Source: Burkholderiaceae bacterium
GTDB lineage: Bacteria > Pseudomonadota > Gammaproteobacteria > Burkholderiales > Burkholderiaceae_E
Assembly: GCA_900299025.1 (NCBI GenBank)
Contig: OMIE01000155.1
Location: forward strand, 1-35,982
Reading direction: 5' to 3'
Length of the DNA: 35,982 bases
Shown: positions 24,758 through 31,826 of the stretch, in pieces
Position numbering within the stretch: position 1 is the first letter of the stretch
How the letters are laid out: the number at the start of each line of letters is the position of its first letter
The notes under the pieces: generated by a model
The model's database searches: none
Told to the model about the DNA's origin: nothing
What the model saw: the letters and a program-made list of their open reading frames with translations, nothing else
Position numbers and translations under genes: made by a program

Positions 24758-25972
24758 ATGGCTGCCTTTCGCTTTGAAGCTTTACGTGGCGATGGTAAGC
24801 GCGAGAGCGGTTATCTTGATGCGGAGTCGATGCGTCATGCGCGTTCAATCCTGCGCGAGCGTGGCTTATTGTGTTTGCAATTAGATCGTTCGGAACAGCA
24901 AAAGGCTCAAAGTCGTGATATCGCTTGGTTATCAGGAAAAGTCAAAGCGAGCTCCCTTGCAAACGCAACCCGACAGCTAGCAAGTCTTGTTGCCGCAAGA
25001 CTGCCGCTTGAGCGGGCATTGCTTGCCGTGGTGGAGCAAGCCGAGGAAAAGCGCTTACGTGATCTGATTTCGGCGGTACGCAGTGAAGTGGTTGCCGGTC
25101 AGTCCCTGGCACAAGCGCTAGCCGCTTATCCGCGTGATTTCCCTGAAACGTACCGTGCGGTGATTGCAGCGGGTGAGCAATCGGGTGATTTGGCACCTGT
25201 TCTTTTGCGACTGGCCTCGGATTTAGAACGGGCGGGACAACTAAGCCAGAAGATTGGGCTTGCCATGGTCTACCCTGCGATTGTGAGTTTGGTTGCGATG
25301 GCGGTCGTGATCGCATTGATGAGTACTGTGGTGCCGCAAGTGGTCCAGGTTTTTGCAAGTACCCGACAAACCCTACCCTGGCTCACTCAGGCCCTGATCA
25401 CTGTTTCTGATGCAATCCTGGCTTATGGCCTTTATGCAGCAGCAGCCGGCTTTGTAGCGGGTTTGCTCTTTTATCGGGCGATGCAAGGCAAAGGGTTTCG
25501 GCGTCTTGTCCATCGGCGCTTGATCAGCATGCCAGTGCTAGGTCGATTGATCGTCGATTGGAATACGGCGCGTTTTGCTTCAACACTGGCCATGCTCGTG
25601 GCCTCAGGGGTGCCCTTAATGCAGGCATTAGTGGCTGCGGCAAGTACGGTAGGCAATCTTGTGATGCGTGAGGCGGTGATGCTTGCGCTCGAACGTGTGC
25701 GAGAGGGCATGAGTTTGTCGAAGGCCCTTGCCGATGCCCCTGGTTTTCCGCCGCTACTTAAACACCTGATCGCAAGCGGCGAGGCCACTGGGGATCTTGA
25801 CAAAATGCTTGATCAGGCCGCCGTCGTGGCAACTGCTCAGGCCGAGCGTAGGGCACTTTTAACCACCAGCATCCTTGAGCCATTCATGATTCTTGTGATG
25901 GGAGCGATCGTACTCACCATCGTCCTGGCGGTCATGATGCCGATTTTGGATATGAATGCTTTGGTGAGGTGA
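24758..25972 (+). CDS. gspF: Type II secretion platform protein GspF
   Basis: A polytopic inner-membrane protein with two T2SSF domains: one from about residue 68 (NATRQLASLVAARLPLERAL) and one from about 270 (ARFASTLAMLVASGVPLMQA). Three membrane segments are present. FFirst-domain and second-domain SGE motifs are AAGEQSGDL and ASGEATGDL. At 404 residues it is full length. Its last 17 codons and stop form the first copy of a perfect 55-bp direct repeat; the second copy lies 845 bases downstream, past the NYN gene. Last gene of the gsp cluster. Confidence 0.95.
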   Translation: MAAFRFEALRGDGKRESGYLDAESMRHARSILRERGLLCLQLDRSEQQKAQSRDIAWLSGKVKASSLANATRQLASLVAARLPLERALLAVVEQAEEKRLRDLISAVRSEVVAGQSLAQALAAYPRDFPETYRAVIAAGEQSGDLAPVLLRLASDLERAGQLSQKIGLAMVYPAIVSLVAMAVVIALMSTVVPQVVQVFASTRQTLPWLTQALITVSDAILAYGLYAAAAGFVAGLLFYRAMQGKGFRRLVHRRLISMPVLGRLIVDWNTARFASTLAMLVASGVPLMQALVAAASTVGNLVMREAVMLALERVREGMSLSKALADAPGFPPLLKHLIASGEATGDLDKMLDQAAVVATAQAERRALLTTSILEPFMILVMGAIVLTIVLAVMMPILDMNALVR

Positions 25973-25973
25973 T
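25919..25973 (+). repeat. 55-bp direct repeat, copy 1 (3' end of gspF)
   Basis: Begins ATCGTCCTGGCGGTC and ends GTGAGGTGAT. It is identical to 26764-26818 over all 55 bases; the flanking bases differ on both sides. It contains the last 17 codons and stop of gspF. With copy 2 it brackets the NYN gene. See findings. Confidence 0.95.
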
Positions 25974-26058
25974 TGTTTTCGATTGTGACTAGTGATAGGA
26001 TTTCGAAACGACTCACCCCTCGACCGCCTTGCAGGTTAAGGTGCTTTTGGGGTTGCGG

Positions 26059-26080
26059 GCCGCCTTTTGGCGGCTTCGCT
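26059..26080 (+). terminator. Hairpin between gspF and the NYN gene
   Basis: A perfect stem GCCGCC-TTTT-GGCGGC (26059-26074) is followed by TTCGCTTTTT. It looks like an intrinsic terminator for transcripts leaving gspF, but it ends only some 20 bases before the NYN start and sits beside its G-rich ribosome site (26085-26090), so it could instead control NYN translation or read-through. Confidence 0.5.
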
Positions 26081-26094
26081 TTTTGGGGGGCCTG

Positions 26095-26754
26095 ATGCGA
26101 ACAAAAGTTTTCGTTGATGGGTATAACCTTTACTACGGGTTGCTCAGAGGAACGAGACTTAAGTGGCTAGATTTGGTCGCTTTGTTTGAGCGGTATGTCC
26201 TGCATCCTTCACCGAATCTTTTAGAGGTCCGTTACTACACTGCGCCGGTACTAGCCAAGATGTGCGATAGCGCAGAGTCGGCGCGCCGCCAGAGGATTTA
26301 CCTACAAGCACTCAGGACCTTGTATCCAATGCGTTTGCAAATCGTTGAAGGTCGAATGGCAGCGACAAAACCATTTCTTCGTCTGGTAAGCCCCATCAAC
26401 GAGACGCCAGAAATCGATCGTGTTCAGGTTTATGATTTCACAGAAAAGAAAACGGATGTGAATCTCGCTTGCGACATGCTTAATGGTGCTTGGAAGGGCG
26501 AATTTGAGCAGGTGGTTGTTTGCTCAAATGATTCGGACCTAGAGGCTGCCTTCGCGTCAATCCGTAAATACCACCCACAGATTCGATTGGGGCTTGTTGC
26601 GCCGATTGCTCGCGCTGAAGCAAGATACATTGCCTCTGATCTAAAACAATACGCGCATTGGTCAAAAATCCTGAGTAAGTCTCATATTGCGCAGTCGCAA
26701 CTTCCCGAACGTATACCTGGATTGGGAATTCGTCGGCCGGATGCTTGGGCTTAA
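26095..26754 (+). CDS. NYN-domain protein (PIN-like ribonuclease family)
   Basis: A 219-residue NYN-domain protein. The fold is predicted to cut RNA with a metal held by conserved acidic residues, seen as TKVFVDGYNLYYGLLRG (Asp8 and Asn11), KKTDVNLACDML near residue 120, and VVCSNDSDLEAAFASIR near 141-157. The ending LPERIPGLGIRRPDAW resembles other stand-alone proteins of this subfamily, whose role is not established to my knowledge. ATG 26095 is used because the NYN fold starts right after it and a run of six G precedes it. The gene lies between two copies of a 55-bp repeat at the gspF end, which suggests insertion as a unit. Confidence 0.85.
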   Translation: MRTKVFVDGYNLYYGLLRGTRLKWLDLVALFERYVLHPSPNLLEVRYYTAPVLAKMCDSAESARRQRIYLQALRTLYPMRLQIVEGRMAATKPFLRLVSPINETPEIDRVQVYDFTEKKTDVNLACDMLNGAWKGEFEQVVVCSNDSDLEAAFASIRKYHPQIRLGLVAPIARAEARYIASDLKQYAHWSKILSKSHIAQSQLPERIPGLGIRRPDAWA

Positions 26755-26763
26755 GTTGCGCAA

Positions 26764-26818
26764 ATCGTCCTGGCGGTCATGATGCCGATTTTGGATATGA
26801 ATGCTTTGGTGAGGTGAT
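26764..26818 (+). repeat. 55-bp direct repeat, copy 2 (downstream of the NYN gene)
   Basis: Identical to 25919-25973. Here the gspF-derived sequence is not attached to a longer gspF frame and lies 52 bases before yqgE. Bases after this copy probably represent the original gspF-yqgE junction. See findings. Confidence 0.95.
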
Positions 26819-26870
26819 GGGTTGCAGCCCCGGTGGCTTGCTACACTTGGGCTTATCTTAAGGTCCAACC

Positions 26871-27461
26871 ATGACAGCGTCTCAACACCCCCAACACCCC
26901 GAGCATTTCACTGACTTATCCAACCACTTTTTGGTGGCGATGCCAGCTATGGCTGACCCCAATTTTTCGGGCACCGTGATCTATCTGGCAGAGCATTCAC
27001 CGAAAGGTGCGCTCGGTATTGTGGTCAATCGCCCGCTTGAAATTGACCTGGCCAATCTTTTCGAGCGCATAAGTCTTAAGTTAGACGATACGCGTTTTGC
27101 AAGCCAGCCAGTGTTTGCAGGCGGCCCTGTGCAAAATGACCGTGGATTTGTGCTGCATTCGCCCGCGGGGTCATTTAGTTCGAGTATCCATGTCGGTTCG
27201 GATATTGCGCTGACCTCGTCCAAAGATGTGCTTGAGGCTGTCGCCGAAGGCAAGGGACCGCGGCGACTCTTGATGGCATTGGGTTATGCAGGATGGGGTG
27301 AGGGTCAGCTTGAAGAGGAACTTGCAGCAAACGCCTGGTTAACCGTACCGGCAACAGCCTCGCTGATGTTTGATGTGCCTGTTGAAGAGCGCTTTCACCA
27401 TGCCTTTGGCCTTCTAGGTATTCACCCGATGTTTTTATCACCGGCCGCAGGGCATGCCTAG
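26871..27461 (+). CDS. yqgE: YqgE/AlgH family protein (UPF0301)
   Basis: A 196-residue UPF0301 protein of unclear biochemical role. Family motifs are FLVAMPAMADPNFSGTVIYL near residues 20-39, GALGIVVNRP near 45-54, GGPVQNDRGFVLH near 83-95 and GYAGWGEGQLEEELAANAW near 138-156. AAGG lies about 8 bases before ATG 26871. It overlaps ruvX by 8 bases, a very common pairing. Confidence 0.95.
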   Translation: MTASQHPQHPEHFTDLSNHFLVAMPAMADPNFSGTVIYLAEHSPKGALGIVVNRPLEIDLANLFERISLKLDDTRFASQPVFAGGPVQNDRGFVLHSPAGSFSSSIHVGSDIALTSSKDVLEAVAEGKGPRRLLMALGYAGWGEGQLEEELAANAWLTVPATASLMFDVPVEERFHHAFGLLGIHPMFLSPAAGHA

Positions 27462-27885
27462 TTCTCAGATCGTTCTGGGATTTGATGTAAGCTTAAATCG
27501 TATCGGTGTTGCCATTGGAAACCTCATCACGCGCGACGCCAGGCCTTTATTGCAAATCAATAACCGTGATAAAAATCAACGCTTTGCCGAGATCGCACGA
27601 TTGGTCAGTGACTGGGAACCTGAGTCCTTGATTGTCGGCGTGCCCAGCCATCCTGACGGTGCGCCGCTACCCAATACCGCATTTTGTCAACGCTTTGCCA
27701 ATCAACTAAGGGGAAGATTTTCAAAACCCGTGATTGAGCTTAATGAAAATTTCACAAGTCTTGCTGCGCGCGACCGCAGTGGACGTCAAATCAAAGCTTT
27801 GCTTGGGTCAGCGAGCATCGATGCTGATGAATCCATCGATGCCTGGGCTGCCGTGGAAATCCTTGAACAATTCTTACGCGCCTAA
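27454..27885 (+). CDS. ruvX: Putative pre-16S rRNA nuclease / Holliday junction resolvase-like RuvX (YqgF)
   Basis: YqgF/RuvX has an RNase H fold and is linked to 16S rRNA 5'-end maturation. The 143-residue product shows GFDVSLNRIGVAIGN near residues 9-23, IVGVPSHPDGAPLPNTAFC near 60-78, and IDADESIDAWAAVEILEQFL near 122-141. The usual ERxTT motif after the third strand reads NENFTSLAA here, a divergent form. It overlaps yqgE at its start and converges with manC, sharing the four bases CTAA (27882-27885) as both stops. Confidence 0.88.
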   Translation: MPSSQIVLGFDVSLNRIGVAIGNLITRDARPLLQINNRDKNQRFAEIARLVSDWEPESLIVGVPSHPDGAPLPNTAFCQRFANQLRGRFSKPVIELNENFTSLAARDRSGRQIKALLGSASIDADESIDAWAAVEILEQFLRA

Positions 27886-29384
27886 GCTCGGCCGTATTGA
27901 TCAGAAAATCGAACAATATCGTCTTCGTCAAGATAACTCCCAGATTGGACTTCGATCATTTCAAGCGGCATTTTTCCTGGGTTTTCGAGCCGATGCTTAA
28001 CGCCAAGCGGTATGAAGGTTGATTGATTTTCCCCCAGAATAAAGACTTCATCGCCTCGGGTGACTTTTGCTGTGCCTTTTACAACGATCCAATGTTCGGC
28101 ACGATGATGATGCATTTGTAGGGATAGCGCTGAGCCTGGGTTGACGGTGATGCGCTTGACCAGAAAACGGTCACCCGCGTCGATCGAATCGTAAGTGCCC
28201 CAGGGGCGGGCTACGCGTCGATGAAACCGGGCCTGACTCACACCGCGGCGATCGAGTTCCGCCACGGCTTCTTTGACCTGTTCGACCGCTGATTGGTGAG
28301 CGACGAGAACGGCATCGGGCGTATCAATGATCAGTAAATCGCTAACACCCACTGTGACAACGGGCCTGTCTTGTGCGTAGACAAAATTATCGTGGCTAGC
28401 ACAAAGTGTGTGTGCATTGCCCATGTGGCGATTGCCTTGGGCATCGGGCTCGCAGCTGATTTCTGCAACGGATTTCCAGCTACCCACGTCGCTCCAAGCG
28501 CCTGAAAATGGGACCATGGCAACCCTGTCGTGTTTTTCAAGCACAGCGTAGTCGATGCTGATACTTTGAGCATTTGAAAAACTCTTACCCAAGCTTAGAT
28601 CGTTAAGTTCCTTTGGATAAGTGGTCCGTGCGTTGGCTTGTAAGTCCTTAGTCGATTCATCAAAGGCCTGATTGAGCTGCTCAAGCATGCCTGGGCAGTG
28701 CATCTTCGCTGAATCAATCGCAGTGCGAGCACTGACAAGGAAGATGCCAGCATTCCAGAAGTGACTCCCTTCGAGCAGCATGGCCTGTGCTCGGTCAAGC
28801 GTTGGCTTTTCAACAAATCCCTTGATGGGGTAGGCACAGGCGGGATGGCTGCCCGCTCGCATCGCTTCTTGCGCTGCTTCGCTATCTAAGGCGATGTAGC
28901 CATAGCCTGTGGCGGGAAAGCTCGGGAGGACACCGGCAATAACCCACCAACCCGCTTTGGCCTGTTCGATGCCAGCCCACACCGATCTTGCAAATGCCTC
29001 GGCATCAGGTATGAAGTTGTCCGCAGGTACAACAAGCATTAGGGCTTCTGGACCAGCGCGTCTTTCAAGATCAATGGCTGCCGCAAGAATGGCAGGGGCC
29101 GTATTCCGACCGGCCGGCTCAAGCAGTAGCTTGCTTTCAACTCCTGCTTGGTTCATGGCATCACGCGCTAAAAAGCGATGCTCAGCAGCGGTAACAAGCG
29201 TAATAGGAGTTGTTACAGATGGCTGAAGCAATGGTTTAAGACGCTCAGCTGTCAGCCTTAAGAGGCTTTTGCCTTGAATCAAAGGTACGAACTGTTTTGG
29301 AAATTGCTGTCGGGATAAGGGCCAAAGTCTTGTACCTGAGCCGCCACATAAGATCACGGGATGTATGACAGATTGACTAGTCAT
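27882..29384 (-). CDS. manC: Mannose-1-phosphate guanylyltransferase / mannose-6-phosphate isomerase
   Basis: A bifunctional enzyme making GDP-mannose for surface polysaccharides. The N-terminal nucleotidyltransferase opens with ILCGGSGTRLWPLSRQQFPK (residues 11-30) and has GFVEKPTLDRA near 190-200. The C-terminal type II isomerase cupin has GSALSLQMHHHRAEHWIVV near 418-436. At 500 residues it is of the usual length. ATG 29384 has no clear ribosome site. It sits on the reverse strand between ruvX and pyrR, which are often adjacent in Burkholderiales, so it looks like a later insertion. Confidence 0.96.
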   Translation of the reverse strand: MTSQSVIHPVILCGGSGTRLWPLSRQQFPKQFVPLIQGKSLLRLTAERLKPLLQPSVTTPITLVTAAEHRFLARDAMNQAGVESKLLLEPAGRNTAPAILAAAIDLERRAGPEALMLVVPADNFIPDAEAFARSVWAGIEQAKAGWWVIAGVLPSFPATGYGYIALDSEAAQEAMRAGSHPACAYPIKGFVEKPTLDRAQAMLLEGSHFWNAGIFLVSARTAIDSAKMHCPGMLEQLNQAFDESTKDLQANARTTYPKELNDLSLGKSFSNAQSISIDYAVLEKHDRVAMVPFSGAWSDVGSWKSVAEISCEPDAQGNRHMGNAHTLCASHDNFVYAQDRPVVTVGVSDLLIIDTPDAVLVAHQSAVEQVKEAVAELDRRGVSQARFHRRVARPWGTYDSIDAGDRFLVKRITVNPGSALSLQMHHHRAEHWIVVKGTAKVTRGDEVFILGENQSTFIPLGVKHRLENPGKMPLEMIEVQSGSYLDEDDIVRFSDQYGRA

Positions 29385-29509
29385 GAGGCTGATTTCCGAA
29401 AATAAGTACCCAAGTTTAATATCGGAAGCTTAATCTTTAGGTTGCAAGCTCAAGGTGATTGTCAAAAGCTTGGGACCGTGGCCGCTGCGCCCTATGGCGC
29501 GAGGGAAAC

Positions 29510-30067
29510 ATGATGAGTGGAGAACATCCAAACGACTGTCCCGATGCCGAGCAAACACTCAAGAGCTTGGCAAATGCCATTGGCAAACGATTGGCTTCGG
29601 ATGCGCGCAAGTGTGACTTTATCGGCATACATAGCGGCGGTGCCTGGGTGGCGCGCAGACTTTATGAGGATTTTCAGAAAAGTTTGCCACCAGAGCGCAT
29701 GGGTGGCCTCGGATTTCTTTCAAGTGCTTACCACCGCGATGACTATGGCCATAATGCCCAGCGTCGCGGCTTGAGCGCCATAGCCAAGGGTACAACCGAT
29801 TTGCCCTTTGACATTACAGGCGCCCACATCATTTTGGTTGATGATGTGCTCTATACGGGTCGGACGATACGCGCGGCGCTAAATGAACTCTTTGACTATG
29901 GCCGACCTGCTCGTGTTGAACTTGCTGTATTGATCGACCGCAGCGGACGGGAGTTGCCGGTTCATGCTGACTACGTCGGAGCCAGGGTCAATATCAGCGC
30001 TAAGGAGGCTGTCATGTTGGCACAAGCCAGCGACGGCAAATTAACGCTTTCGATAAGAACCGAATAA
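29510..30067 (+). CDS. pyrR: PyrR phosphoribosyltransferase (pyr regulator / uracil phosphoribosyltransferase)
   Basis: A PyrR-type PRTase, converting uracil and PRPP to UMP and, in Gram-positives, controlling pyr attenuation. The PRPP loop is HIILVDDVLYTGRTIRAAL near residues 105-123, with FIGIHSGGAWVARRL near 40-54. ATG 29510 follows GAGGG (29501-29505) and gives 185 residues; an upstream in-frame start would add 17 unlike residues. pyrB and pyrX lie downstream, separated by about 800 bases of decayed DNA and a terminator. Confidence 0.9.
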   Translation: MMSGEHPNDCPDAEQTLKSLANAIGKRLASDARKCDFIGIHSGGAWVARRLYEDFQKSLPPERMGGLGFLSSAYHRDDYGHNAQRRGLSAIAKGTTDLPFDITGAHIILVDDVLYTGRTIRAALNELFDYGRPARVELAVLIDRSGRELPVHADYVGARVNISAKEAVMLAQASDGKLTLSIRTE

Positions 30068-30074
30068 GGTTTTG

Positions 30075-30164
30075 AAAGGCGCTGATCCATTTCAGGTCAA
30101 TGATGAGTCTGAAATTCGTAAGTGGGGAAAGATCATTCGCGATGGACATATCAAGCTCGATTAA
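30075..30164 (+). pseudogene. C-terminal remnant of a Bug/TctC-type binding protein
   Basis: The frame from 30075 to the TAA at 30162 reads KGADPFQVN, then ESEIRKWGKIIRDGHIKLD, which is the typical end of Bug/TctC periplasmic binding proteins (a motif like IRxEIxKWGKVIxxAGI). No start or upstream domain is present, so this is a 3' fragment left by deletion. It lies 7 bases after pyrR, in a region otherwise without intact genes. Confidence 0.7.
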
Positions 30165-30189
30165 CCGAGAAGCAATGCGCTTGCGCAAC

Positions 30190-30752
30190 ATGATGGCTAC
30201 CGTTATGACCGGACACAAAAAGCTGCTGATCCTCTTTGCACTAACAGACGGCTACACCTTGTTCATGCACAACTCCAGCCACCTCGGTACCTTGCAGGCA
30301 ATCTACAAGCAGTTCAAGCATCAACCAGGGGACTACACGGCCATTAGTCGTTGGACTACTGCGCCGCTATTGCTTGCGGTTTCAGTAGGATCTGGAATTC
30401 AGAATGTTCCAGAACTGATTAAAAGGGCTAAGGCTGCTCCTGGAAAGCTTAACTATGCATGATCGGGCGTCGGTGGCGGCACGCACTTACCCGGGCTACT
30501 CTTCACCAAAGCAGCTGGCGTCGATATTGTGCACGTACCCTATAAGGGTGGCGCACCGGCGCTTCAAGGGGTCGATTGCCTGCACCCATCGTGCAAAGGC
30601 TTTTTGATGCAAGCCAGGCTGTTTTGCGGGATCCCGATCTAGTCAAGCGGATACTCGCTAGTGGCAATGAGGTTGCCCCATCAAAGTCCTCTTCCGAATT
30701 CGCCACTTGGGCGCTTGAGGACGGTGTTCGACAAGCCAAACTTGCGCTTTAA
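30190..30752 (+). pseudogene. Decayed Bug/TctC-family tricarboxylate-binding protein gene
   Basis: Fragments of one Bug/TctC protein lie in order. TDGYTLFMHNSSHLGTLQAI, then APLLLAVSVGSG and VPELIKRAKAAPGKLNYA, end at an in-frame TGA (30460-30462). After it the same frame gives SGVGGGTHLPGLLFTKAAG and VDIVHVPYKGGAPALQG. The next part is shifted by one frame: PAPIVQRLFDASQAVLRDPD to VRQAKLAL ending at TAA 30752. The middle of the family (about 90 residues between YKGGAPAL and the GxPxPIV stretch) is missing. So there is a stop, an internal deletion and a frameshift; the gene cannot make a working protein. The N-terminal signal peptide is also gone. Confidence 0.75.
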
Positions 30753-30769
30753 GCAGGAGCGGCTGCAGG

Positions 30770-30798
30770 ACAGTGATGAGAATCACAGTAGATTTTTT
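30770..30798 (+). terminator. Intrinsic terminator between the Bug remnant and pyrB
   Basis: GTGAT (30773-30777) pairs with ATCAC (30782-30786) around a GAGA loop. The stem can extend by two pairs past an A-A mismatch (30770-30789), and six T follow (30793-30798). It lies 18 bases after the end of the Bug remnant and was probably its terminator. If active, pyrB needs a promoter in the remaining 65 bases. Confidence 0.5.
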
Positions 30799-30863
30799 CT
30801 CTTCTTAGCCCAAGTCCACACCAATTTCTGGTTTAATCGCTCCTCAGTCGAACGATTGAATCA

Positions 30864-31826
30864 ATGCCCCATCCTCAACTTAGCGCAAACGGTGAACTCA
30901 AGCACCTTCTCACCATCGAAGGTTTACCTCGAGCATTGATTCACCATATTCTCGATACTGCAAAGGGATTTTTAGGCGTTAACACAAGAGATGTAAAGAA
31001 GGTTCCCTTGCTGCGCGGGAAAAGCGTTTTCAATCTTTTCTTTGAAAACTCCACGCGCACGCGCACAACCTTCGAAATCGCCGCAACACGGCTGTCTGCC
31101 GATGTGGTCAACCTCAATATCAATACCTCATCGGCTGCCAAGGGCGAATCCCTGCTTGATACTATCGACAATCTGGTGGCGATGCATGCCGATATGTTTG
31201 TTGTGCGGCATGCATCAAGTGGTGCGCCGTTTTTGATTGCCGAACATGTCAATCGAACAAGAGGCGAAGGGGTTCATGTCATCAATGCGGGCGACGGGCG
31301 GCACGCTCACCCCACCCAAGGCCTGCTTGACATGTACACCATTCGTCATTTTAAGAAGGATTTCACGCAGCTGCGTGTAGCAATCGTGGGTGATGTGCTT
31401 CATTCGCGCGTGGCACGAAGCGATATTCATGCGCTCACAACCCTCGGTGTGCCTGAGGTAAGAGTCATTGGGCCCCTGACCTTGCTGCCATCGGGACTTG
31501 AACAAATGGGTTGTCAAGTTTATACCGATATGAAAAAAGGGTTAAAAGACGTTGATGTCATCATCATGTTGCGTTTGCAACATGAGCGGATGCGCGGCGC
31601 TTTGCTGCCTTCGGCGCAAGAATACTTTAAACATTATGGGCTTACTCAAGAAAAACTTGCTTTAGCAAAGTCCGATGCCATCGTCATGCACCCAGGACCG
31701 ATGAATCGTGGGGTCGAAATCGAATCGGCTGTCGCGGACGGTCCCCAGGCCGTCATTCTTGAGCAGGTTACCTTTGGGATTGCCGTTCGCATGGCGGTGA
31801 TGAGTTTGTTGGTGGCAAGCGCATGA
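30864..31826 (+). CDS. pyrB: Aspartate carbamoyltransferase catalytic subunit
   Basis: Joins carbamoyl phosphate and aspartate in pyrimidine synthesis. Visible are the carbamoyl-phosphate motif [13 protein letters not shown] near residues 58-70, [12 protein letters not shown] near 149-160, MLRLQHERM near 234-242 and [10 protein letters not shown] near 275-284. Length is 320 residues. ATG 30864 has no strong ribosome site. No pyrI regulatory gene is present. The next gene, pyrX, overlaps by 4 bases, and such PyrB-PyrX pairs form a joint complex in Pseudomonas-type (class A) enzymes. Confidence 0.97.
   Translation: MPHPQLSANGELKHLLTIEGLPRALIHHILDTAKGFLGVNTRDVKKVPLLRGKSVFNLFFENSTRTRTTFEIAATRLSADVVNLNINTSSAAKGESLLDTIDNLVAMHADMFVVRHASSGAPFLIAEHVNRTRGEGVHVINAGDGRHAHPTQGLLDMYTIRHFKKDFTQLRVAIVGDVLHSRVARSDIHALTTLGVPEVRVIGPLTLLPSGLEQMGCQVYTDMKKGLKDVDVIIMLRLQHERMRGALLPSAQEYFKHYGLTQEKLALAKSDAIVMHPGPMNRGVEIESAVADGPQAVILEQVTFGIAVRMAVMSLLVASA

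Noticed and set aside
25974-26763. Transposon or insertion sequence explanation for the NYN islet
   Set aside because: No transposase and no matching terminal inverted repeats seen, and a 55-bp duplication is far longer than usual target-site duplications.
30100-30462. 120-codon frame after pyrR as an intact gene
   Set aside because: Its second half matches the middle of Bug/TctC proteins, stops at an internal TGA and continues as recognisable Bug sequence in the same frame, so it is a pseudogene piece.
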